Shown here: in pieces, positions 30,622 through 39,214 of the stretch | Layout: each line of letters opens with the position of its first letter | Numbering within the stretch: the first letter of the stretch is position 1 | Assembly: GCA_018260565.1 (NCBI GenBank) | Contig: JAGLAZ010000013.1 | Coordinates: forward strand, 1-39,548 | Direction: 5' to 3' | From: Flavobacteriaceae bacterium | GTDB taxonomy: Bacteria > Bacteroidota > Bacteroidia > Flavobacteriales > Weeksellaceae | Length of the DNA stretch: 39,548 bases | Notes under the pieces: model-generated | What the model was told of the DNA's origin: nothing | The model's input: only the letters and a program-made list of their open reading frames with translations | Database searches by the model: none | Position numbers and translations under genes: made by a program

Positions 30622-33114
30622 TTAAATCAATCCAAATTGCTCGAAGTGGTGGGTAAAATGCTTCATGTGGAAGCGCTCCATCATCTCTTTATTTAAAACA
30701 CCAAATCTTGGATGAAAATGTTCCGCTTGTGGATGCTCTTTCCAATAAATCCCAAACTCTTTTATTTTTTCCAATAAGGCTGTCTTAGCCTGACCAAGGT
30801 CTTTATGGCGTAAGGTGGGCAATTCACCCTCTTTCAAAAGTGGATATTGAGCACCAGGACGAATTTTTTGATTTGTATAAAGCCAATCTTGTAATTTTTC
30901 CAATTGATTTTCCTCTATCGTTGGGAAATCCGCCGGATTCAAATTACCAAAACTATTTTGTAACACTTCCTCCAAATGCTCCACCATCATTTGAGGGCTC
31001 ATTATACCAAATTTTCTTTCAGAATTTTCCGTTAATGAGTTAAGGATTTTTTTGATTGCGGCCTGTTTTAAATTTATGAATGGTGATTTTTTCGCGACTA
31101 ATGTTAAGATTGTCGCCACGCAAACGACTTCTTCACGCTGATTCACCACTTCTACCAACCATTTTACCACGCCGCTTGGGATATTTCGACCCTTCACGCC
31201 GCGGTTGATTTTTTCTTTCGCTGTTAGATAAACCGTAATCGTATCTGCCGCATATACCGGCTTGAAAAAAGAGCAGCTTTCTAACCCATAATTCGCAATA
31301 ACGGGGCCTTTTTTCCCGGAAACAAACAATCCGGCCGCCGCCGATAGAATGAAGTAGCCGTGAGCCACCGTTTTGTCGAAAATAGTTCCCGTTAAACTCG
31401 TCGCATCCGTATGGGCATAAAAATGATCCCAAGAAACATTGGAAAAATTCACGATATCAGCATCAGTCACGGTTCTTCCGGCTGTTTCTAAACTATCCCC
31501 CACTTCCACTTCTTCAAAATATTTTTGGAAAGGGTGTTTGTCTGCAAATCGTTTCGCAGCATTGGTTTGGTAAATTTTCGTCACTGCCGTAAGGACATCC
31601 GGAGAGCCCTGCACCGCCGTTTTTTGAAGGAAAAAATGCAATCCATTAAGCCCGCCCAATTCTTCGCCACCTCCTGCTCTTCCTGGACCGCCGTGCATCA
31701 TCGTTGGCAGCGGCGAACCGTGGCCCGTAGATTCTTTGGCACTGTCACGGTTCAGAACGAAAATTCGACCGTGTTGCGAGGCCATTTTCCAGGAAGTTTC
31801 GGCAATAAACTCGTTATCATAAGAAATAATGGATCCCACCAGACTACCTTTTCCGCGGTTGGCCAGTGCAGCGGCTTCCTCGGCATCGTGGTACGGCATC
31901 AGCGTAGAAACCGGACCGAAGGCTTCTACATCGTGGGAAATATTTTTTTCAAATGGTTTATCATTGAAAAATAGTTTGGGAGTCATAAATGCCCCATGTT
32001 CAAAATCAGCGTCTATCAAACTGTGCTTTCCATCGTAGATAAGTTCGTTTTCGGTTTTCAAGATGTCGATTTTTTCTAAAACCTCCTCATGCTGTTGTTT
32101 CCCAACCAAAGAGCCCATCCTTGTTTCCCGACTGAGGGGATTGCCGATTTTTATCTGGTCTAATGATTTTATCAATGCATTTTGTACCTCGCCCACCCTA
32201 TTTTCCGGCACTAGAATCCGGCGGATAGCGGTACATTTTTGACCCGCTTTCGTGGTCATTTCATTACGAACTTCTTTAATGAAAAGGTCGAATTCGGGAG
32301 TTCCTGGTTTGGCATCGAGACCGAGGATGGAACAGTTTAAGGAGTCTGCTTCGAGGTTGAACCGAACGGCATTGCCTGCGATTGATGGTAAGGATTTTAG
32401 TTTTCGACCTGTCTTCGCAGAACCTGTAAACAGCACAGAATCGCCGTCCTGAATATAATCCAGAATATTTCCCGGTTCGCCGCAAATTAACTGTATCGCG
32501 CCTTCCTGCAATACCCCGCTTTCTATGATGTCGCGAAATACGGCGTTGGTAAGGTAACAACCCGGCGTGGCAGGTTTCACGATGCTTGGAACACCCGCCA
32601 GCAGGGAAGTCGAAAGTTTTTCCATCATCCCCCAAACCGGGAAATTATAGGCATTGATTTGCACCGAAACACCGTGGCTTGGTGTGAGGATGTGCGTTCC
32701 CAATTGTGTCCCGTTGGCAGATAGTTTTTGCGTTTCGCCATCTACCCAAAACGGCGTATTTGGAAGCATCCTTTTCGCTAGCCCGGCATAGGTGAAAAAT
32801 GTCCCAAAACCACCTTCGATATCCACCCAGGAATCGGCGTGTGTGGCGCCTGTTTTATAAGACAGTTCGTAGTATTTTTTCTTTCTCTCAAGCAGATAGA
32901 GCGCGACTTTTTTCAGCATTTCGCCACGGTCGTAGAAGGTCATCTGTGAAAGATTTTTGTAACCCACGGTTCTGCCGTAGTGCAGGGCTTCTTCAAAGTT
33001 TAGTCCTTCGGTATCGGATAGAGCGATGATTTCGCCATTTACAGCGTTGTACAGAGGAATCCCGGCGCCATTGCCCTCGATCCACTGTCCGGATATGTAG
33101 TTTTGTAGTTTCAT
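30622..33114 (-). CDS. paaZ: PaaZ: oxepin-CoA hydrolase / semialdehyde dehydrogenase, fused to a C-terminal DUF1569-like domain
   Basis: An 830-aa cytoplasmic enzyme that opens the oxepin-CoA ring and oxidises the semialdehyde of the phenylacetate pathway. Residues 1 to about 520 are an aldehyde dehydrogenase, with the catalytic Cys in KAGQKCTAIRRI and the Glu region NLEADSLNCS. Residues of about 535-680 are a MaoC hotdog hydratase, with VSWDHFYAHTDATS and VAHGYFILSAAA. E. coli PaaZ ends here (about 680 aa). The extra 150 residues contain MSPQMMVEHLEEVL and end HPRFGVLNKEM ... HFTHHFEQFG, the pattern of DUF1569/DinB-like proteins with a His triad. Most of the gene is GC-rich, while the extension is AT-rich. 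Confidence 0.93.
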   Translation of the reverse strand: MKLQNYISGQWIEGNGAGIPLYNAVNGEIIALSDTEGLNFEEALHYGRTVGYKNLSQMTFYDRGEMLKKVALYLLERKKKYYELSYKTGATHADSWVDIEGGFGTFFTYAGLAKRMLPNTPFWVDGETQKLSANGTQLGTHILTPSHGVSVQINAYNFPVWGMMEKLSTSLLAGVPSIVKPATPGCYLTNAVFRDIIESGVLQEGAIQLICGEPGNILDYIQDGDSVLFTGSAKTGRKLKSLPSIAGNAVRFNLEADSLNCSILGLDAKPGTPEFDLFIKEVRNEMTTKAGQKCTAIRRILVPENRVGEVQNALIKSLDQIKIGNPLSRETRMGSLVGKQQHEEVLEKIDILKTENELIYDGKHSLIDADFEHGAFMTPKLFFNDKPFEKNISHDVEAFGPVSTLMPYHDAEEAAALANRGKGSLVGSIISYDNEFIAETSWKMASQHGRIFVLNRDSAKESTGHGSPLPTMMHGGPGRAGGGEELGGLNGLHFFLQKTAVQGSPDVLTAVTKIYQTNAAKRFADKHPFQKYFEEVEVGDSLETAGRTVTDADIVNFSNVSWDHFYAHTDATSLTGTIFDKTVAHGYFILSAAAGLFVSGKKGPVIANYGLESCSFFKPVYAADTITVYLTAKEKINRGVKGRNIPSGVVKWLVEVVNQREEVVCVATILTLVAKKSPFINLKQAAIKKILNSLTENSERKFGIMSPQMMVEHLEEVLQNSFGNLNPADFPTIEENQLEKLQDWLYTNQKIRPGAQYPLLKEGELPTLRHKDLGQAKTALLEKIKEFGIYWKEHPQAEHFHPRFGVLNKEMMERFHMKHFTHHFEQFGLI

Positions 33115-33440
33115 ATTTTTAATTTGCTATTTTTTAAAAAATAAAGCATTTTTGTCGATGTTAAAATAAAAAAATTACAGAATTTTTTAGAATAGTTATC
33201 AAATCTGCTAAAAATTACTATTTATTTTGTTGGCTTCTGTTTATTGCTTTAGTAATCGCATGGAAAACGAATAGTGATATATTTTTTATCTTGATATTTC
33301 TTAATTGTGTCAATTTAATAATTGCGTGGGCGATATCTTAATTTTATTCGCCTACAAATAATTGTTTATTGAAAAACGAGAAGAATTTTATCTTTCTGCA
33401 TTTACTTTATTAATCCAACCTGCTTCGATATTAATTTTAT
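33115..33440 (-). promoter_or_regulatory. AT-rich leader region upstream of paaZ
   Basis: An AT-rich intergenic stretch with no convincing ORF. No perfect TAnnTTTG was found on the minus strand, so the promoter could not be placed. An inverted repeat, GTGGGCGA (33326-33333) and TCGCCTAC (33348-33355; one G-T pair, 14-base loop), could be an operator or stem. The region probably carries regulation of paaZ apart from the upstream paa genes. Confidence 0.35.
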
Positions 33441-33454
33441 CATTTTTAGCTTCG

Positions 33455-33600
33455 TGGTAATAGCGAATCTCGTGCGGCCGGGATAGTAGCGGCATCCTTT
33501 TTTGGTTGCGGGGCGGCGGCGACCGAAGGGAGCCGGTGAAACGCGCCTAAAAAAGATACAGCGGATAGCCCGAAATGCTGCCCAAATACCTCCTAATACA
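33455..33600. repeat. GC-rich structured intergenic element downstream of paaJ
   Basis: A markedly GC-rich noncoding stretch (38 of 60 bases are G/C in 33481-33540) between paaJ and paaZ. It can fold: CTTTTTT (33497-33503) with AAAAAAG (33549-33555), and inside it GGTTGC (33504-33509) with GCGACC (33519-33524). Motifs such as GGGATAGTAGCGGCATCC and GATACAGCGGATAGCCC look like, from memory, dispersed intergenic sequences common in Chryseobacterium-group genomes. Only one copy is in this window, so the repeat status is inference. Confidence 0.5.
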
Positions 33601-33617
33601 TCTCACCCGACCAATCC

Positions 33618-34823
33618 TTACGCCCGCTCAATGACCATCGCATAGCCCTGACCGACACCGACACAAAGGGTGCAGAGGGCATATTTTTGGCCTGTATTCT
33701 GCAATTCCAAGGCAGCGGTGCCCAAAATTCTGGTTCCTGACATCCCGAGGGGGTGCCCCAATGCGATGGCGCCACCATTGGGATTGACGCGTGGGTCGCT
33801 CGCCGCAATGCCGAGTTCCTGCAAAACGGCAAGACTCTGGGCCGCGAAGGCTTCGTTAAGTTCGATGATGTCCATATCTTCCAGCGTGAGACCGGCGCGT
33901 TTCAGGGCTTTGCGCGAGGCTTCCACGGGACCGATGCCCATAATACGCGGCTCTACACCGATGACCGCGGCAGATAAAATTTTTGCCAAAGGTTTCAGAT
34001 TGTGAATTTTCACGGCATTCTCACTTGCTAAGATCATTGCTGCAGCACCATCGTTCAGGCCAGAGGCGTTGCCGGCGGTGACGGTTCCGCCTTCTTTTTT
34101 GAACGCCGGACGCAATTTGGAAAGCCCTTCCATTGTGGTATCAGCCTTTATAAATTCATCTGTTCCGAAAATTTTCGGATCGCCTTTGCGTTGAGGAATT
34201 TCCACCGTAACAATTTCTTCGGAGAGCCTTCCATTAGCTTGGGCTTTGGCTGCTTTTTGTTGGGACCTAAGGGCAAACTCATCCTGCGCCTCCCGACTTA
34301 TGTTATACATTTCTGCTAAATTCTCAGCAGTTTGTCCCATACTGTCTACACCATACATTTCTTTTAGTTTGGGATTGATGAAACGCCAGCCGAAACTGCT
34401 GTCATGCATCTCGGCATCGCGCCCGAAAGCACTGCTCGGTTTGCTCATCACAAATGGCGCACGGGTCATCTGTTCTACACCGCCTGCGATGAAGATATTG
34501 CCCTCGCCACACGCAATCGCCCGATAGGCGTTGGCAACTGCTGCCATCCCGCTGGCACACAGTCTGTTCACGGTTTCGGCTCCTAATTCCACTGGCAGAC
34601 CGGCCAAAAGGGAGGACATTCTTGCCACATTGCGATTGTCTTCCCCGGCCTGATTGGCACAACCTAAAATGACTTCTTCGATTTCGGAAACCGGAATTTT
34701 TGGATTTTTCTTTACGACTTCCTTGATGACTAATGCCCCCAAATCATCGGCACGAATTTCTGAAAGCCCACCCTGAAATTTAGCAATCGGCGTGCGGATG
34801 TAATCTATAATATATGTGTCCAT
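33618..34823 (-). CDS. paaJ: 3-oxoadipyl-CoA / 3-oxo-5,6-dehydrosuberyl-CoA thiolase
   Basis: A 401-aa thiolase that cleaves 3-oxoacyl-CoA intermediates of the phenylacetate pathway to acetyl-CoA and shorter acyl-CoA. The acyl-accepting Cys is C89 in NRLCASGM; the second active-site residues are His357 in [11 protein letters not shown] and Cys387 in LCVGVGQG, as in PcaF/PaaJ enzymes. Length is normal. I chose ATG 34823 ([12 protein letters not shown]); a TTG three codons upstream (34832) is possible but adds nothing. It lies 41 bases after paaI. GC content is far above that of its neighbours paaI, paaH and clpX. Confidence 0.95.
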   Translation of the reverse strand: MDTYIIDYIRTPIAKFQGGLSEIRADDLGALVIKEVVKKNPKIPVSEIEEVILGCANQAGEDNRNVARMSSLLAGLPVELGAETVNRLCASGMAAVANAYRAIACGEGNIFIAGGVEQMTRAPFVMSKPSSAFGRDAEMHDSSFGWRFINPKLKEMYGVDSMGQTAENLAEMYNISREAQDEFALRSQQKAAKAQANGRLSEEIVTVEIPQRKGDPKIFGTDEFIKADTTMEGLSKLRPAFKKEGGTVTAGNASGLNDGAAAMILASENAVKIHNLKPLAKILSAAVIGVEPRIMGIGPVEASRKALKRAGLTLEDMDIIELNEAFAAQSLAVLQELGIAASDPRVNPNGGAIALGHPLGMSGTRILGTAALELQNTGQKYALCTLCVGVGQGYAMVIERA

Positions 34824-34864
34824 TTTTTTCAAACTGACTTCGTGATTTAAAAATTGAATTTAGG

Positions 34865-35278
34865 TTATAATTCAACCACCTTTCTATCGATTTTATAGAC
34901 TGTTCCGCGGAAAGCAGCACAAAGTACGCCCTCATCATTCTTTACCATAATATCATAAACAGCGGTTTTTCGGGTGTCGGTTATGAGGATGCTTTCCGCA
35001 CGGAGCTTGTCTCCTAAACGAACGGCTTTTGTGAAACTGATAGTACAACTTAATGCCACTGCCGCTTCACCGCTGCTGTTGGAAGAAAAAGCCAATGCAG
35101 AATCTGCTAAAGAAAATGTAACCCCTCCATGGACCGTCTTCAACCCGTTGATCATTTCCTTTTTTATAGGCATTTCGATGAGGCAATAGTTCTCCCGGAT
35201 TTCAATCAGCTTTATTCCCAACCATTGAGAAAAACAATCTTGATTAAGCATATATAGGGCGGTTTCTTGGGGCGTCAT
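34865..35278 (-). CDS. paaI: Phenylacetate-pathway thioesterase PaaI
   Basis: A 137-aa hotdog thioesterase that hydrolyses phenylacetyl- and ring-hydroxylated CoA esters, freeing trapped CoA when the pathway stalls. The key motif is VHGGVTFSLADSALA (His50, Asp59), followed by SCTISFTKAVRLGDKLRAES. Length is typical of PaaI (about 140 aa). It sits between paaH and paaJ in the paa block on the same strand. The gap to paaH is 57 bases; no promoter was recognised there. Confidence 0.93.
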   Translation of the reverse strand: MTPQETALYMLNQDCFSQWLGIKLIEIRENYCLIEMPIKKEMINGLKTVHGGVTFSLADSALAFSSNSSGEAAVALSCTISFTKAVRLGDKLRAESILITDTRKTAVYDIMVKNDEGVLCAAFRGTVYKIDRKVVEL

Positions 35279-35335
35279 AATTAATTTACTAATGGAACAA
35301 TTTGCTATATATTCTTTATTTTAAGCACTCTAAAG

Positions 35336-36484
35336 TTATAATTTTCTTAAAAGTGGCGATTGCCTGTATCTTTCATCCTGATATTCGTCGAAAAGATTTT
35401 GCAGTGTGGAAGAAATTGTTTCATAACCAAATTCTTTGCCCCAAGCTAATAAGCCTTTAGGATAATTTACACCTTTTTGCATGGCAAGTTCCAAGTCTTC
35501 GTCGGTAGCGATTTTCAAACGCTTTGCTTCTACGGCTTCATTGATGAGCATAGACATAATTCGCATAAAAATAAGTCTTTGGAGGTCGTTTGGAGGTTGT
35601 TTGTCACCAATTCTTGCTTTATCCTTCGTATTTCCTGGTTCCGAATAGTCGTAAAACCCCTTGCCAGTCTTTCGTCCTAAAAGTTTAGCCTCCGCCATGC
35701 GTTGTTGTAAAAGAGAGGGCTTGTATTTAGGGTCGTAAAAATAATCCTTGTAAACAGTTTGTGTGACGGAAAAATTAACATCGATACCTATTAAATCCAT
35801 TAATTCAAAGGGTCCCATTCTAAAGCCTCCTAAAGTCCGCATGGCTACATCTACTTGTTCTGGTGTAGCGATATTTTCTTCTACAATTCGTAAGGCTTCA
35901 CCGTAGAAGGGACGGGCAATTCGGTTTACAATAAACCCGGGAATATCTTTGGAAATTACGGGTGTCTTGCCCCAAGATTTCATTAAATCATACACTTTTT
36001 GAGGTAACTGTTCAGCTGTTAGAAGTCCAGGAATCACTTCCACCAAAGGCATCAGCGGTGCGGGATTGAAGAAATGAATTCCTATGACTCGCTCAGGATT
36101 TTTCAATTCCGACGACAGCGAAGTAATGGATATAGAGGAAGTATTGGTACCAATAATGCACTCTTGTGAAATAAGGTTTTCTAATTCTGCGAATACTTTA
36201 GTTTTGATTTCTTTATTTTCGATGATGGCTTCAATCATCAGGTCACTATTCCTTAACCCAGAAATTTCAGTACATGGCTTAATTTGGTTTAATACCTCAT
36301 CTGCTTTTTCAGCGGATATTTTACCTTTTGCCGAGAGCTTGGCGAGGGTTTTTCTTAAATCTGATAGGGATTTTTCGGTCTGTATATCATTTGCATCATA
36401 TAGAGAAACATGGCAGCCCGCTGTCGCAGCAACCTGTGCAATACCAATCCCCATGGTCCCCGAACCAATGATGCCTACATTCAT
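35336..36484 (-). CDS. paaH: 3-hydroxyadipyl-CoA dehydrogenase (3-hydroxyacyl-CoA dehydrogenase)
   Basis: A 382-aa NAD-dependent dehydrogenase that oxidises 3-hydroxyadipyl-CoA to 3-oxoadipyl-CoA. The Rossmann motif is GIIGSGTMGIGIA (residues 4-16); the catalytic His is in IGIHFFNPAPLMPLVEVI; GFIVNRIARPFYGEAL and MGPFELMDLIGIDVN are from the helical domain. A second C-terminal helical domain (about residues 300-380) is present, so it is longer than the 280-aa short form but below E. coli PaaH (about 475 aa, from memory). Neighbours paaG and paaI support the role. Confidence 0.92.
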   Translation of the reverse strand: MNVGIIGSGTMGIGIAQVAATAGCHVSLYDANDIQTEKSLSDLRKTLAKLSAKGKISAEKADEVLNQIKPCTEISGLRNSDLMIEAIIENKEIKTKVFAELENLISQECIIGTNTSSISITSLSSELKNPERVIGIHFFNPAPLMPLVEVIPGLLTAEQLPQKVYDLMKSWGKTPVISKDIPGFIVNRIARPFYGEALRIVEENIATPEQVDVAMRTLGGFRMGPFELMDLIGIDVNFSVTQTVYKDYFYDPKYKPSLLQQRMAEAKLLGRKTGKGFYDYSEPGNTKDKARIGDKQPPNDLQRLIFMRIMSMLINEAVEAKRLKIATDEDLELAMQKGVNYPKGLLAWGKEFGYETISSTLQNLFDEYQDERYRQSPLLRKL

Positions 36485-36565
36485 CTTTTTTGTGCGTTAA
36501 ATTATTGGATAGCGTACCACTTTATACATATCCGAAAACTATTAATTATAAATATTGAAGGGTTT

Positions 36566-37366
36566 TTATTTCCCTTTATATTGTGGTTTTCTTTTCTGTA
36601 AAAAGGCTGTAACTCCTTCTTTAAAATCGTCCGTTTCAGAAGCTTTTTGCTGAAAATCTGCCTCAATTTTTAATTGATCTTCCAAAGAATTCCCATAGGA
36701 TTGTGCGAATGCAAATTTGGTTAAGTTTAGTGCTGCGGTAGGCATTTCTGCAATATGAGATAGAATAGCCAAACTTTTATCTGCAAATTCCTCCTCGCTA
36801 AAAACTTCTGCAACTAAACCCAGCTGCTGAGCTTCTTTCGATGACAATTTTTTTCCGGTGTATGTGAGATAATGCGCCATTTGTCTCCCCACCAGCTTAG
36901 GCAGGAAATAGGTTCCGCCCGTGTCTGGCACAAGGCCGATATTGGCAAAAGCTTGAGAGAAATACGCCTTCTCGGAAGCTAAAACAAAATCACAGATTAA
37001 ACCTAACATTGCGCCCGCCCCTACTGCCGGACCATTTACCAGAGCTACAACAGGTTTATTGCAATTGGTAAGAGCTGTTACCATTGGATTATAGTAATTT
37101 TCCACCATATGGTGAACCACTTTTTCTTTCTTAGAATCATTACCTCCTATAACTATATCTTCCAAATTTTGTCCAGAACAGAACGCTTTACCCTTTCCAG
37201 AAATCGCGACACAGCGTACAATTTCATTCTTACTACATTCATTAAAAAACTTTGCCAACTCCGCTAAAACAGTTTTGGTAAGTGCATTGAATGTCTTGGA
37301 ATTGTTCAGGTAAACAATTTGAATCTTGCCCTCCGAATGGGTCTCTACTTCGATTTGAGTATACAT
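36566..37366 (-). CDS. paaG: 2-(1,2-epoxy-1,2-dihydrophenyl)acetyl-CoA isomerase
   Basis: A 266-aa crotonase-fold enzyme that isomerises ring-1,2-epoxyphenylacetyl-CoA to oxepin-CoA and later shifts a double bond. It fits PaaG rather than PaaF: the segment KAFCSGQNLEDI keeps the PaaG Gly-Gln-x-Leu-x-Asp pattern, then NGPAVGAGAMLGL, FANIGLVPDTGGTYFLPKL and the ending EGVTAFLQKRKPQYKGK, which mirrors E. coli PaaG (EGVSAFLAKRSPQFTGK from memory). Length is typical. It is 87 bases from paaD, with a -7 motif in the gap. Confidence 0.93.
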   Translation of the reverse strand: MYTQIEVETHSEGKIQIVYLNNSKTFNALTKTVLAELAKFFNECSKNEIVRCVAISGKGKAFCSGQNLEDIVIGGNDSKKEKVVHHMVENYYNPMVTALTNCNKPVVALVNGPAVGAGAMLGLICDFVLASEKAYFSQAFANIGLVPDTGGTYFLPKLVGRQMAHYLTYTGKKLSSKEAQQLGLVAEVFSEEEFADKSLAILSHIAEMPTAALNLTKFAFAQSYGNSLEDQLKIEADFQQKASETDDFKEGVTAFLQKRKPQYKGK

Positions 37367-37439
37367 AGTTTTAAAATAATTTTAAAAGTGAATTTTGAAA
37401 TTTAACGATATTAAACCTAAATTCTAAATTTTGTTAAAC

Positions 37440-37447
37440 CAAATTTA
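37440..37447 (-). promoter_or_regulatory. Possible internal -7 promoter motif before paaG
   Basis: Minus-strand TAAATTTG matches TAnnTTTG, 73 bases before the paaG ATG and overlapping the gap after paaD. The nearest TTG upstream is 26 bases away, longer than normal. AT-rich surroundings make a chance match quite possible. Confidence 0.3.
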
Positions 37448-37453
37448 TTTAAT

Positions 37454-37975
37454 TTAATGGCATTTAAAATAATCAAAAGGTTCTAAACAATCTTTACATT
37501 GGAAAGTCGATTTGCACAATGTGGACCCAAACCGGCTAACCTCTGATGTGTTTTCTGAGCCACAACGCGGACATTTTTTTGGGCGATGCAGGTGGCTTTC
37601 CCCTGCGCCCTTCTCGGGTGGAACGATGCCATAGTCCCTAAGTTTTTCGCGCGCCTCATCGGTCATCCAGTCAGTCGTCCAAATGGGAAACATTTGGGTT
37701 CTAACTTGGGCAATGATTCCGAATTCTTGTAATAATTTCACAATATCTTCCTCAATGTTATACATAGCTGGACACGCCGAATAAGTAGGCGTAATGGTGA
37801 TTTCCACCTCGTTCTCCGAAAGCATCTTTGCATCCCGAACAATCCCTAATTCCACAATATCGATCACCGGAATTTCAGGATCGGGGATTTTGGACAGGAG
37901 GTTCAATAATCCTACCCTATCTCCTAAAGGGGACGCGCGTGGTAGGTTTTTAATATTTTCCTGAGAACTTTGCAC
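37454..37975 (-). CDS. paaD: 1,2-phenylacetyl-CoA epoxidase subunit PaaD
   Basis: A 173-aa protein needed for the multicomponent phenylacetyl-CoA epoxidase, probably in iron-sulfur cluster assembly. The N-terminal MIP18/DUF59 domain holds LLSKIPDPEIPVIDIVELGI and TPTYSACPAMYNIEEDIV. The C-terminal zinc ribbon has four Cys in CPRCGS and CKDCLEPF, with LCKSTFQ between. It lies 42 bases after paaC. This subunit is typical of bacterial paa operons. Confidence 0.95.
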   Translation of the reverse strand: MQSSQENIKNLPRASPLGDRVGLLNLLSKIPDPEIPVIDIVELGIVRDAKMLSENEVEITITPTYSACPAMYNIEEDIVKLLQEFGIIAQVRTQMFPIWTTDWMTDEAREKLRDYGIVPPEKGAGESHLHRPKKCPRCGSENTSEVSRFGSTLCKSTFQCKDCLEPFDYFKCH

Positions 37976-38017
37976 TCTACTATACTATTGATTGAGGTTG
38001 ATCGGGGTTCGGGTGGA

Positions 38018-38755
38018 TTACCATGCGCATCCCGGGTAAGCGCGCTGCATATACTGCAATTCGCAAAGGATATAACCGAAATATTCTGTATGAATACCTT
38101 TGCGACTGCCCTTTTGCATAAAATTATCTTCAGGAATTGACAAGCCTAAGTCTAAAAAATCTTGGACAATTTGCGTATGCCATTCCTTTCTTAAAGCATC
38201 GGCTGACGGCACCAAATCTAATCTATTAAGATTTTCTTCGCCCTCTGTTTGGTCGAATAATCCGCCCGTGTATTCCCAGAGCGTTTCTAATGCGGTCTTC
38301 AGCTTCTGCTGGCTCTCTTCGGTTCCTTTAGCGAAAACAGTTACCCAAGTTTTGGCGTGTGTGAGGTGGTATTTTACCTCTTTCAAAGATTTCTGAGCAA
38401 TCGCAGACAGATTCTCATCCGCCGAGTGACTCAGTAATGTGTAAAGTAATTTTTGATACACCGCAAAGAAATAAACTTTCAGGATCGTTTGAGCATAATC
38501 ACCATTGGGCAATTCTACAAGCTGCGCATTCAAGTATTCGTGTTCATAGCGCAGGAATGCCAAGTCGTCTTCAGACTTTCCACCATCTAATTGAGCGGCA
38601 TATTTGTAGAAATTATTGGCTTGTCCGAGATAATCCAACGCAATGTTTGTGAGTGCGATATCTTCCTCCAAATAAGGCCCTTTACCGCACCACTCTGCAA
38701 GGCGCTGACCCATTATCAGAGTATCATCAGCAAGTTTTAATAGGTAATTTTTCAT
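38018..38755 (-). CDS. paaC: 1,2-phenylacetyl-CoA epoxidase structural subunit PaaC
   Basis: A 245-aa ferritin-fold partner of the catalytic PaaA subunit in the epoxidase. Family segments are LADDTLIMGQRLAEWCGKGP, ALTNIALDYLGQANNFYKYA, the helix KEVKYHLTHAKTWV and the end RKGIHTEYFGYIL. PaaC keeps the fold but not all diiron ligands in characterised enzymes. I chose ATG 38755 (MKNYLLKLADD); the longer reading starts with TTG at 38770. It lies 72 bases after paaB. Confidence 0.95.
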   Translation of the reverse strand: MKNYLLKLADDTLIMGQRLAEWCGKGPYLEEDIALTNIALDYLGQANNFYKYAAQLDGGKSEDDLAFLRYEHEYLNAQLVELPNGDYAQTILKVYFFAVYQKLLYTLLSHSADENLSAIAQKSLKEVKYHLTHAKTWVTVFAKGTEESQQKLKTALETLWEYTGGLFDQTEGEENLNRLDLVPSADALRKEWHTQIVQDFLDLGLSIPEDNFMQKGSRKGIHTEYFGYILCELQYMQRAYPGCAW

Positions 38756-38827
38756 TTTAATTTGAATCAAGTTTTAAAATCCGAGAGCTTTGCTCAGAAA
38801 ATCCGCTTATTCTTCGCTCTTTCTGTT

Positions 38828-39109
38828 TTACATATTCTTCACATCATTGGGGATCTCGTAGAATGTAGGGTGGCGATAAAGTTTATCATCTGCCGGATCA
38901 AAGAAGGCCTCTTTGTCCCAACCCTCACTTGTCACAACATATTTAGCAGGAATTACCCAGATCGATGTGCCTTCCATACGGCGTGTATAAACATCTCTTG
39001 CATTTTGAAGGGCCATTTCTGCAGTTGCCGCCTGGACAGTTCCGGCGTGTTTGTGGGAAAGTCCCGGTTTGGTTTGTATAAATACCTCCCAAATATCTAA
39101 ATTGCTCAT
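38828..39109 (-). CDS. paaB: 1,2-phenylacetyl-CoA epoxidase subunit PaaB
   Basis: A 93-aa small subunit that bridges PaaA-PaaC heterodimers in the epoxidase complex. Typical segments are WEVFIQTKPGLSHKHAGTV, AEMALQNARDVYTRRMEG and IWVIPAKYV. Length is normal. ATG 39109 (MSNLDIWEV) is preferred to TTG 39115. The gap of about 100 bases to paaA holds AT-rich sequence without a clear promoter. Confidence 0.96.
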   Translation of the reverse strand: MSNLDIWEVFIQTKPGLSHKHAGTVQAATAEMALQNARDVYTRRMEGTSIWVIPAKYVVTSEGWDKEAFFDPADDKLYRHPTFYEIPNDVKNM

Positions 39110-39214
39110 TATCAATATGCTAAATTATTATTTTAATAAAATTATAGAAACTATCCCTTGCCAAAACAATATCATCTTTGTAGTTGTCCAATATATTTCT
39201 AAATCTACCGTATC

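Noticed and set aside
31525..31974. Open frame of 149 codons on the plus strand inside paaZ
   Set aside because: Antisense to the conserved aldehyde dehydrogenase part; the high GC content of this stretch lengthens chance frames. Arg/Phe-rich translation with no domain.
34402..34662. Several antisense and out-of-frame ORFs in paaJ (33.6-34.7 kb)
   Set aside because: paaJ is intact with all active-site residues, and the extra frames are explained by its high GC content.
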